Source: Nitriliruptoraceae bacterium (GTDB taxonomy: Bacteria; Actinomycetota; Nitriliruptoria; Nitriliruptorales; Nitriliruptoraceae). From it: a DNA stretch of 47,930 bases. The translations under genes were made by a program, and so were the position numbers. This document shows, piece after piece, positions 23,981 through 33,388 of the stretch. The stretch spans positions 1 through 47,930 of the forward strand of contig JAFIEQ010000013.1 of assembly GCA_020832455.1 (NCBI GenBank). Direction: 5' to 3'. Numbering within the stretch: the first letter of the stretch is position 1; each line of letters begins with the position of its first letter. A model generated the notes under the pieces. It was not told the DNA's origin. It searched no databases and worked only from the letters and a program-made list of their open reading frames with translations.

Positions 23981-24949
23981 GTGGAGATGGAGTACCGCCG
24001 ACTCGGTGATGCCGGACTGAAGGTCAGCGTGCTGAGCTTCGGATCGTGGGTCACCTTCAAGAGCCAGCTCGACGTCGACCGTGCCGTCGACTGCATGGCC
24101 GCTGCGTTCGATGCGGGGGTGAACTTCTTCGACAACGCGGAGGCCTACGCGGGTGGTGAGTCCGAGCGGATCATGGGCGAGGCGTTCCGCAAGCTCGGCT
24201 GGGCGCGTCACGAGTACGTCGTGTCCTCGAAGTACTTCTGGGGGCTGCACGACGGGCCCAACAGCCGGCACACGCTGAACCGCAAGTACCTGCTCGAGGC
24301 CATCGACGGCACCCTGGAGCGCATGGAGCTCGACTACCTCGACCTCATCTACTGCCACCGGGCGGATCCCGACACCCCGATCGAGGAGACCGTCCGGGCG
24401 ATGTCGGACGCCATCGAGCGTGGCAAGGCGCTGTACTGGGGGACCTCGGAGTGGAGCGCGGACGAGATCCGCGCCGCCTGGGAGATCGCCGATCGTCACG
24501 GCTGGCACAAGCCCGTGGTGGAGCAGCCGCAGTACAACCTCATCCACCGGCGCAAGGTGGAGCGCGAGTTCGCCCGGCTCTACGAGGACATCGGGCTCGG
24601 GACCACGATCTGGTCGCCGCTGGCCTCCGGGCTGCTGACGGGCAAGTACCTCGACGGGATCCCCGAGGGGTCGCGCGCGGGGCTCGAGGGCTACGAGTGG
24701 TTGGCGGAGTCCCTCGGTGATGGTCGCTACGACCAGGCGATCCGGGAGTTCGCCGAGGTCGCCGATGGCTACGGCTGCACCATGGCGCAGCTCGCCATCG
24801 CGTGGTGCGCGGCGAACCCGGACGTGTCGACGGTCATCACGGGCGCGTCCCGGGTCGAGCAGGTCGAGGAGAACATGAAGGCGCTCGAGGTCCTCGACGA
24901 GCTCGACGACGATGCGGTGGACCGCATCGCGGGGATCTTCGAGGACTAG
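23981..24949 (+). CDS. aldo/keto reductase, potassium-channel-beta-subunit type
   Basis: Aldo/keto reductase of 322 aa of the group related to Kv-beta channel subunits. The tetrad is D51 and Y56 ([14 protein letters not shown]), K84 (VVSSKYFWG) and H126 (IYCHRADP). The sections [24 protein letters not shown] and [16 protein letters not shown] are all typical of the group. Bacterial members reduce aldehydes or sugars with NADPH. GTG 23981 is chosen because AGGAG lies 8 nt upstream; an in-frame ATG 6 nt later is too far from it. It is followed tail-to-tail by guaB1. Confidence 0.9.
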   Translation: MEMEYRRLGDAGLKVSVLSFGSWVTFKSQLDVDRAVDCMAAAFDAGVNFFDNAEAYAGGESERIMGEAFRKLGWARHEYVVSSKYFWGLHDGPNSRHTLNRKYLLEAIDGTLERMELDYLDLIYCHRADPDTPIEETVRAMSDAIERGKALYWGTSEWSADEIRAAWEIADRHGWHKPVVEQPQYNLIHRRKVEREFARLYEDIGLGTTIWSPLASGLLTGKYLDGIPEGSRAGLEGYEWLAESLGDGRYDQAIREFAEVADGYGCTMAQLAIAWCAANPDVSTVITGASRVEQVEENMKALEVLDELDDDAVDRIAGIFED

Positions 24950-25052
24950 GGGTCCGAGGACGAGGGGTCGAGCCCGGAACCCAGGTGTCGCCGGCGGTGC
25001 GGCGCCCGGGTCCGGGGGTCGGCGCGCCGCGTTCGCCGGTCGGTCCGGGCGC

Positions 25053-27365
<2,313 letters not shown>

Positions 27366-27369
<4 letters not shown>

Positions 27370-28088
27370 CGGCGCCGGCTCGTGAGGAGCTGCGACGCGT
27401 CCTGGCAGAGACGGTCGGCACCGCGTTCCTGTTGGCCGCGATCGTCGGCTCCGGCATCGTCACCCAGACCGACGGTGCCGCCTCGGCGCAGCTGTTCCAG
27501 CACACCATCGTGGTCGGTCTGGCGCTGACCGCGCTGATCCTCACCTTCGGTCCCGTGTCCGGCGCGCACTTCAACCCGGTGGTCACGCTGGCCGATGCCT
27601 GGTTCGGCGGGATGCCCTGGTCACGGGTCCCCGGCTACGTGGCCGGGCAGATCGTCGGCGGCGTCCTCGGGGTGGCCGTGACCAACGCGACCTTCGCGCG
27701 CGCCGCCCTGGAGGTGGCGACCAACGAGCGTGGGGGCCTCGCCGTGGCGTCCGGCGAGGTCATCGCGACCTGCGGGCTGCTGCTGGTCATCTTCGGGCTG
27801 GTCCGCTCCGGCGGTGGCGGGCCGGTGGTCGCCGGCGCGGTCGGGGCCTACATCGCGGCCGCGATCTACTTCACCTCGTCCGCGTCGTTCGCCAACCCGG
27901 CCGTCACCATCGCGCGGATGCTGTCCGACACCTACACGGGGATCGCGCCGGTCCACGTCCCGGGCTTCTTCCTCGGCCAGGCCCTCGGCCTGGTGCTGGC
28001 CGTGGCCCTGGTGACGGTGCTGTTCGACCCCGTCCCCGAGGAGGCCGCGGCGGTGGTCGTGCCCCAGCAGACGACGCCCGAGCCCTGA
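27366..28088 (+). CDS. aquaporin / aquaglyceroporin family channel of the ars operon
   Basis: MIP-family channel of 240 aa with six membrane helices and two half-helices. The first pore motif is NPV (N70, GAHFNPVVT) and the second is NPA (N177, SFANPAVT). In arsenic operons such a channel (AqpS type) lets arsenite made by ArsC leave the cell, replacing a pump; that role fits here. GTG 27366 overlaps the regulator stop as GTGA. The tail ends in VVVPQQTTPEP and runs straight into a 12-bp tandem repeat. Downstream, the frame stays open into arsC except for two TGA codons, so this may be a split channel-enzyme fusion. Confidence 0.9.
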
Positions 28089-28127
28089 ACCGAGCCCTGA
28101 ACCGAGCCCCGCACCGAGCCCCGAACC
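28080..28127 (+). repeat. 12-bp tandem repeat, four copies, between aquaporin and arsC
   Basis: Four head-to-tail copies of GAGCCC(T/C)G(A/C)(A)ACC-type units: two GAGCCCTGAACC, then GAGCCCCGCACC and GAGCCCCGAACC. The first carries the aquaporin stop codon (28086-28088). Being 12 bp long, each unit keeps the frame, and the units read Glu-Pro-stop-Thr, Glu-Pro-stop-Thr, Glu-Pro-Arg-Thr, Glu-Pro-Arg-Thr straight into the arsC ATG. The last unit is followed by the arsC ribosome site. Confidence 0.85.
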
Positions 28128-28139
28128 GGAGATCCCATC

Positions 28140-28550
28140 ATGTCCGACATCCCGTCCGTGCTGTTCCTGTGTGTCCACAACGCCGGCCGGTCCCAGATGG
28201 CCGCCGGGTTCCTGCGCCACCTCGGCGAGGGGCGGATCGACGTGCTGTCGGCCGGCTCCGATCCGGCCGACACGGTCAACCCGGCCGCGGTCGAGGCCAT
28301 GCAGGAACGTGGGATCGACATCGCCGGGCAGACCCCCAAGCGGTGGGACGACGCCACGATCGAGGTGGCGGACGTCATCATCACGATGGGCTGCGGCGAC
28401 ACCTGTCCCGTGTTGCCCGGCAAGCGCTACCTCGACTGGGAACTGGCCGACCCCGCGGGCAAGGGCGTGGACAGCGTCCGGCCGATCCGGGACGAGATCG
28501 AGCAGCGCGTCCGCGGCCTGATGGGCGAGCTCGGCGTACCGGCGAGCTGA
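28140..28550 (+). CDS. arsC: arsenate reductase ArsC (LMW-PTP fold)
   Basis: Arsenate reductase of 136 aa of the low-molecular-weight phosphatase fold. The catalytic P-loop is C11-X5-R17 (CVHNAGRS); further cysteines are C85 and C89 in MGCGDTCPVLPGKRY, and D104-P105 lies in DWELADPAGK. This pattern matches actinobacterial ArsC enzymes that use thioredoxin or mycothiol to reduce arsenate to arsenite. Arsenite would then leave by the aquaporin. GGAG lies 8 nt before the ATG. The gene is in the same frame as the aquaporin and joined to it by the tandem repeat. It ends 31 nt from the convergent LLM gene. Confidence 0.9.
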   Translation: MSDIPSVLFLCVHNAGRSQMAAGFLRHLGEGRIDVLSAGSDPADTVNPAAVEAMQERGIDIAGQTPKRWDDATIEVADVIITMGCGDTCPVLPGKRYLDWELADPAGKGVDSVRPIRDEIEQRVRGLMGELGVPAS

Positions 28551-28581
28551 CGGCCGCGCCTGCCCTGCCGCCGAGGCGTCG

Positions 28582-29520
28582 CTACGGCGCCGACGAGGCC
28601 AGTGCCGCGTGGACCGCGTGCGCGGCATCGAGGACGTCGGCGCGCACGACGTAGCGGGTGATGCCCCAACGGTCGCGGTACCCGCGCAGCTGCTCGGCGA
28701 TCCGATCGGCGGTGCCCACCCAGACAAACGGCGCGGCTAGGACCTGCTCGACCGTGAGTCCCGGGATGCGCTGCGTGAGGGCGGCCGCGGCGGCCTCGGC
28801 GTCGGTCGTGATCTCGACGTGCTGCACCAGGGCCTCGAGCTGCGGCGTGCGCCCGGCCTCCTCAGCCGTCGCGTGGACGTGCTCGATGGAGGCGCTGATC
28901 TGCTCGGGGGCCCACCGCACCTCGTGCGTCCGGCCGTCGGCGAGGGTCCGACCGAGCCCGGCCAGGCCGACGACGTCCGCCCGCTCGGCCGCGACACGCA
29001 GGACCCGTCGGCCGTTGCCGCCCACCGTGAGCGGGACCGGCTGGCGGACCGGTCGCGGCTGAGCGAGTCGTGCACCCTGCAGGGTGAGGTGTCCGCCGGC
29101 GAGGGTGACCTCCTCGCCGTGCAGCAGGCGCCGGGTCGCGTCGAGGAGTTCGATCATCCGCTCGACGCGTTCGCTCGCTCCGGGGTAGGGCACCCCGCGC
29201 ATGCGCCACTCCGCCGGGGTGTGTCCGGCCCCGATCCCGAGCACGGCGCGGCCCGCGGAGACGAGGTCGAGGGTCGCGACCTGCGACGCCAACGCGAGCG
29301 GCTCCCACGCCCCGGCGTTGACCACGTAGCTGCCCAGTTCGAGCCGCTCGGTCACGGCGGCTGCCGCGGCCAGGGCCACGAAGGGTGCGGCACCCGTCCC
29401 GGGATGATCGGCCACGAACAGACGATCGAAACCGAGCTCCTCGACCCGGCGTGCGAGGGCGGACCAGTCCGATGTGCGCACCGGATCGCCCTGCACCCCG
29501 ATGGATAGCTCGTCGCTCAT
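28582..29520 (-). CDS. LLM-class (luciferase-like) oxidoreductase
   Basis: Luciferase-like monooxygenase-fold protein of 312 aa with a TIM barrel. Landmarks are LSIGVQGDPVRTSDWSALARRVEELGFDRLFVADHPG near the N-terminus, LDLVSAGRAVLGIGAGH in the middle, and a P-V-P-LTVGGNGRRVLRVAAERAD block that binds the cofactor phosphate. In actinobacteria most members of this subgroup use coenzyme F420, which is suggested here but not proven. ATG 29518-29520 lies 6 nt after a TACGTT box, so the mRNA is leaderless. The substrate is unknown; it is not part of the arsenic operon. Confidence 0.8.
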   Translation of the reverse strand: MSDELSIGVQGDPVRTSDWSALARRVEELGFDRLFVADHPGTGAAPFVALAAAAAVTERLELGSYVVNAGAWEPLALASQVATLDLVSAGRAVLGIGAGHTPAEWRMRGVPYPGASERVERMIELLDATRRLLHGEEVTLAGGHLTLQGARLAQPRPVRQPVPLTVGGNGRRVLRVAAERADVVGLAGLGRTLADGRTHEVRWAPEQISASIEHVHATAEEAGRTPQLEALVQHVEITTDAEAAAAALTQRIPGLTVEQVLAAPFVWVGTADRIAEQLRGYRDRWGITRYVVRADVLDAAHAVHAALASSAP

Positions 29521-29526
29521 GCCCGC

Positions 29527-29532
29527 AACGTA
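29527..29532 (-). promoter_or_regulatory. -10 box, leaderless LLM gene
   Basis: Reads TACGTT on the minus strand with exactly 6 nt before the ATG, the same spacing as at the thioesterase gene. No ribosome site is present, which supports leaderless translation. Confidence 0.55.
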
Positions 29533-29620
29533 GGCGGACGCGATCCCCGTGCGGGTGACGTGCAGACCTCCGGTCGGACACCGGGTCACCGTTGCACCGG
29601 CTGCGCGCAGGACGGTTCGC

Positions 29621-29626
29621 TAGCGT
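29621..29626 (+). promoter_or_regulatory. -10 box for kinase-glycosidase operon
   Basis: TAGCGT lies 81 nt before the kinase ATG. A leader of about 75 nt would follow. An in-frame-looking ATG at 29674 belongs to another frame and is not a gene start. Confidence 0.4.
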
Positions 29627-29707
29627 CGGTCATCGAGGGCCCGCCGTGCGGTCGATGCCGAGCGGGGGTCCCCATGACCTCCGGACAACGAGCGGGAGCA
29701 CAGGCAC

Positions 29708-30355
29708 ATGCGCGGCGACATCATCCTGGTCGGCGACGAGCACCGGGCGGCCGCCACGGCCATCATCGATCACCTCGTCGACGAGATCCAGGCCACCGAG
29801 CGACGGTTCACGATGACGGTCGCCGGCGAGTCGGGGAGTGGCAAGTCGGAGATGGGCCGCGCGCTGGCCGACGAGTTGGGCGAGCGCGGCATCGAGGCAG
29901 CGGTCCTGCAGCAGGACGACTACTACGTCCTGCCGCCGCGGTTCAACGATGCCGCACGTCGTGCGAACACCGCCTGGGTCGGGACCACGGAGGTCCGCCT
30001 CGACCTGCTCGACGAGCACCTGCAGGCGGCGCAGGAGGGCGCGGACGAGGTCGTCAAGCCGCTGGTCATCTACGAGGACAACCGCATCGACGAGGAGACG
30101 GTCTCGTTGGCCGGCGTCGAGGTCGTCATCGCCGAGGGCGTCTACACCTCGCTGTGCGACCACGTCGACCGGCGGGTCTTCATCGCCCGCAACCGGCTGG
30201 AGACGATGGAGCACCGCATGAAGCGGGGACGCGAGGAGTTCGACCCGTTCATCGAGGAGGTCCTCGTCACGGAGCACGAGATCATCTCCAAGCACCGGGA
30301 GTTGGCTGACGTCGTCATCTCCAAGGAGTACGACGTCGAGTTCATCGAGCGATGA
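29708..30355 (+). CDS. uridine-kinase-like P-loop kinase
   Basis: P-loop protein of 215 aa of the phosphoribulokinase/uridine kinase superfamily. The first 33 residues form a helical head. The Walker A motif is GESGSGKS (residues 40-47). A QQDDYYVLPPRFND segment (68-81) matches the uridine-kinase D-x-F/Y-Y site, and VVIAEGVYTSL is the Walker-B-like strand with the family's EG. RNRLETMEHRMKRGREEFDPF resembles the lid region. The substrate is unknown: uridine, a sugar or another small alcohol. GGGAG lies about 10 nt before ATG 29708. The stop overlaps the next ATG as ATGA, so the kinase is coupled to a GH13-like enzyme, pointing to a sugar-related substrate. Confidence 0.8.
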   Translation: MRGDIILVGDEHRAAATAIIDHLVDEIQATERRFTMTVAGESGSGKSEMGRALADELGERGIEAAVLQQDDYYVLPPRFNDAARRANTAWVGTTEVRLDLLDEHLQAAQEGADEVVKPLVIYEDNRIDEETVSLAGVEVVIAEGVYTSLCDHVDRRVFIARNRLETMEHRMKRGREEFDPFIEEVLVTEHEIISKHRELADVVISKEYDVEFIER

Positions 30356-32451
30356 CCGATGCCGGGCTCCCGTCGTTCGCCGCGTACCGCGACGGCACCC
30401 GCTCCTTCGTGCCCGGGCTGCGGCCACAGGATGCGCTCGCGATGCCGCTCGGCGACGTGCTCGACCTGCTCCGAGTTCGCCACGGGGCCGCGGTCGATGT
30501 CGCGCTGTCGAACGACGCGGTCGACCTCGACGCCGACCTCGCCGAGCTGCCGCCCGCGGTGCGCTCCCCGGTCGCCGACCGCCCCGACAGCTCGTGGCTC
30601 GCGCGGACCAACATGGTGGGGATCAACCTGCGGACCGTGGGTGATCTCGGCAACGTGGTCAAGTACGGGCTGACGTTGCCGGGCGCGTTCGACGCGGTCC
30701 AGTTGCTGCCGTTCTGGGAGTCCGGCGTCGTCAAGAGCCTGTACGGGATGGCGAGCTGGCACCTCGATCCCGCGTTCTTCTCCGAGGAGCTCTACGAGCA
30801 GGCACCCGGCCTCGATTCCATCGGCCGGCAGCTGCGTGCCGTGTCCAACCTGCTGCACGTCACCGGGCGCACGGTCGGGCTCGACGTCGTGCCGCACACC
30901 GACCGGTTCTCCGAGCAGGTGCTGGCCAACCCCGCGCTGTTCGAGTGGATGCACATCCGCGAGCACCGCATCGTCGACCACACCGATGCGGTGCTCGAAC
31001 AGGCCGTACACGCCATCGCCACGTGGCTCGGTGAGCGCGGCCCGGCGCTGGCCGGCGAGACGTTGCCCGCCGACGCGGACGAGCTGTTCGCGCTGGACGA
31101 GGCCGCCCGCCTCCGGCTGATGTTCGGTGATCCGGGCGACGCCCACGGGCGGACCGAACGACGCATCGACCTGGTCAAGTACGTCAAGTGGTTCGGGCTC
31201 GAGCCGGTCCCGGCGACGATGGCGCCCCCGTTCCGGGGGATCGAGATCGACCCCGATCCCGACAAGATGGTCATCGACGAGCACGGCATGCAGTGGCCGG
31301 ACATCGTCATCAGCGAGCCGCAGTTCATGTCCCGGGTGTTCTCCCCGATGGCTCGCTACAAGCTCTACGAACGCGTCGACGAGAACCGTGACTGGGTCGT
31401 GGATTTCGATCGTCCGCGGCAGGAGACCTGGGACTACATCTGCGAGCACTACGCCCGCACGCGCCACATCGGCAACTTCGACTTCATGCGTGGCGACATG
31501 GCGCACGTCCAGATGTGCCCCGACGGGGTGCCCGCCGACCAGGTGGACGAGCACTACGACATCCACCGCGCCGTGAAGCGCCACATCCAGCGGGTCCACG
31601 ACGCGCCGTGGTTCGCCTCGTTCGCGGAGGCGTTCCTCCACGCGCGTGACGTCTTCCAGTACGGCGAGGAGTTGGACCACCTCGAGGCCGCCGAGGCCGA
31701 CGTCGTGCTGGGCGACCTGCAGTCGACCGTCGTCGGTGACGAGGAGTACCTGCCCCGGTTCCGTCGCTACCTCGACGACCTGGTCACCCGCCGCGCCGTG
31801 CCGGCCTACACCGTGATGACCGCCGACAAGGACGACCCCCGGTTCGACGCGTTCTACCGCGCGGGCAACGAGGCGCGGATGATGACGGCGCTGCTGTTGC
31901 CCGACATGCCCTCCTACGTCGGTCTCGGGTTCGAGATCCGCGACGTCCATCACGAGCCGGCGCCCAACGAGCACTACACCAAGCCGTTCGTCTTCGAGGA
32001 GACGGGCGACTCCAACGTCTTCCCGTCCAAGGCCCGCTTCTCCGACACGTACGTGTGGGGCACCAACGACGCGCTGTTCGCGCGCCTCACCGCGATCCGG
32101 ACCGTCGCCGAGGACCTGCTCGCCGAGTTCGGCGACGAGGCACGCACCCGCTGGCTGCTGCCACCGGACGCGACCGGGTTGCGCGGCCTGGTGGCGTGGA
32201 CGCAGGTCCCCGAGTCGCTGCCCGTCGGTGCCCGACCACACCTCTGCGTCGTCAACTACGACCTCGAGGCGAACTCCGGCTACCTCGGGATCCCGGCGCT
32301 GCCCGCCGCCGCGACGCTGGTCCCGATCTTCTCCACGCTCGGGTCCGACGCCCTGGACCCGACACCCGTCGGACACAACGGCTACGTGCATCGGCTCGAG
32401 GACGTGGCCCCCGGTGAGGGGCGGATCTACGTGATCGAGACCCGCAGCTGA
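30352..32451 (+). CDS. divergent GH13-like (alpha-amylase superfamily) protein
   Basis: Large cytoplasmic protein of 699 aa with no signal peptide. An alpha-amylase-like barrel is inferred from FDAVQLLPFWESGVVKSLYGMASW, VGLDVVPHTDRFSEQ (like region I), NFDFMRGDMAHVQ (like region II, with the D of RGDM as possible nucleophile) and the C-terminal beta-sandwich-like part (PHLCVVNYDLEANSG). Region I lacks the usual NH pair, so it is far from standard amylases, and other regions are not confidently placed. It may cleave or transfer a glycosyl group of an unusual substrate. Its ATG overlaps the kinase stop by 4 nt, so both are made together. I do not recognise the exact family. Confidence 0.6.
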   Translation: MTDAGLPSFAAYRDGTRSFVPGLRPQDALAMPLGDVLDLLRVRHGAAVDVALSNDAVDLDADLAELPPAVRSPVADRPDSSWLARTNMVGINLRTVGDLGNVVKYGLTLPGAFDAVQLLPFWESGVVKSLYGMASWHLDPAFFSEELYEQAPGLDSIGRQLRAVSNLLHVTGRTVGLDVVPHTDRFSEQVLANPALFEWMHIREHRIVDHTDAVLEQAVHAIATWLGERGPALAGETLPADADELFALDEAARLRLMFGDPGDAHGRTERRIDLVKYVKWFGLEPVPATMAPPFRGIEIDPDPDKMVIDEHGMQWPDIVISEPQFMSRVFSPMARYKLYERVDENRDWVVDFDRPRQETWDYICEHYARTRHIGNFDFMRGDMAHVQMCPDGVPADQVDEHYDIHRAVKRHIQRVHDAPWFASFAEAFLHARDVFQYGEELDHLEAAEADVVLGDLQSTVVGDEEYLPRFRRYLDDLVTRRAVPAYTVMTADKDDPRFDAFYRAGNEARMMTALLLPDMPSYVGLGFEIRDVHHEPAPNEHYTKPFVFEETGDSNVFPSKARFSDTYVWGTNDALFARLTAIRTVAEDLLAEFGDEARTRWLLPPDATGLRGLVAWTQVPESLPVGARPHLCVVNYDLEANSGYLGIPALPAAATLVPIFSTLGSDALDPTPVGHNGYVHRLEDVAPGEGRIYVIETRS

Positions 32452-32488
32452 CCGTGGCGCCGCCCCCGGTGATCACATCGGGCATCGG

Positions 32489-33181
32489 TCACGTGGCGAC
32501 CGTGCTGCCCTCGTCCGCGCGTTGCTCGACCAGGTACGCACCCACGATGCCGGCGAGGGTCGCGAAGACGACCACGGAGAAGCTGCCGAGCACCACGTCG
32601 AGGATCCGCCCGATGCCCGCCAGGCCCGTGGTCTGACCGGTGATGGTCACCATCGCTGCCCGGTAGAGCGCATCGGCATAGGACTCGACGTCGCCGAGTT
32701 CGAACAGCAACTGGCTGGCCGCGAGGATGGTGATGAGGGTCACCGCCCCCAGCCACGCGACCCGGCCGCGCAGCCGCCGCCCGGCGGTCCGCGTCGCGCG
32801 CAGCGCCGAGGACAGGATCCGACTGGCGCGGAACAGGCGCAGGACCCGCACCGCCCGGAGCGCCCGGAAGATCCGCAGGAACGGCAGCACGAGGAAGATC
32901 AGCTGCCACCAGTTGCGCCGCAGGAACCGACGGCGCGACGGGGCCACGGTGAACCGCAGGGCGAACTCCGCCGCGAACAGGGCCACGATCAGCCAGGTGG
33001 CGATCTGGAAGGTGGTCCCGAGCGTCCCGTCCGGTTCGACGATCGTCTCGGCGAGGACGAGCAGCAGGAACGCGATGCCCAACGCGGACATCGGGGCGTC
33101 CAGGCGGTCGGCGATCTGATCGGCGAGGCGTTCGCGTTCGTCGTGGGGGAGCGTGCGCAGCGTCGCATCCTGCTCGTCCAT
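32489..33181 (-). CDS. voltage-sensor-type ion channel with non-standard filter
   Basis: Membrane protein of 230 aa of the potassium-channel/ion-transporter superfamily with about five to six helices. After a cytoplasmic head (DERERLADQIADRLDAP) come S1-S3-like helices and an S4-like helix with seven arginines at exact three-residue steps (R103, R106, R109, R112, R115, R118, R121). A short pore region before the last helix reads AAMVTITGQTTGLAGIG where potassium channels have TTVGYG, so selectivity is unclear. The last helix VVLGSFSVVVFATLAGIVGAYLV ends in a short tail without a sensor domain. ATG 33179-33181 has GGAGG 6 nt upstream. It is divergent from the large secreted protein. Confidence 0.8.
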   Translation of the reverse strand: MDEQDATLRTLPHDERERLADQIADRLDAPMSALGIAFLLLVLAETIVEPDGTLGTTFQIATWLIVALFAAEFALRFTVAPSRRRFLRRNWWQLIFLVLPFLRIFRALRAVRVLRLFRASRILSSALRATRTAGRRLRGRVAWLGAVTLITILAASQLLFELGDVESYADALYRAAMVTITGQTTGLAGIGRILDVVLGSFSVVVFATLAGIVGAYLVEQRADEGSTVAT

Positions 33182-33319
33182 CGGATCCTCCGGATCGGGT
33201 CGTGGCATCTCGCCGCACGGCACGGTCGTCCGCCGATGGGGCGCGTCGACGCCATGGCTAGCACGCGCGGCGGGCGCCCGTCCGCCGGAACACACCACGA
33301 TCCGGGCGAGATCGAGGCG

Positions 33320-33325
33320 TACGAT
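33320..33325 (+). promoter_or_regulatory. -10 box for secreted propeller protein
   Basis: TACGAT lies 63 nt before the GTG start at 33389 and fits the TANNNT pattern. The 207-bp divergent gap holds nothing else that stands out. Confidence 0.3.
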
Positions 33326-33388
33326 CCGGCGTTCCCGCGGTGAGGCCTCGGTGCGACCGGGCACGTCGGGAGCAGGACCGGGACGACC

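Noticed and set aside
28080-28127. Tandem repeat as a CRISPR array
   Set aside because: Units are 12 bp, head to tail without spacers, and no cas genes are present.
30142-32391. 749-codon open frame on the minus strand
   Set aside because: It is antisense to the GH13-like gene, which has clear protein motifs and a coupled start. High GC content keeps the antisense frame free of stops.
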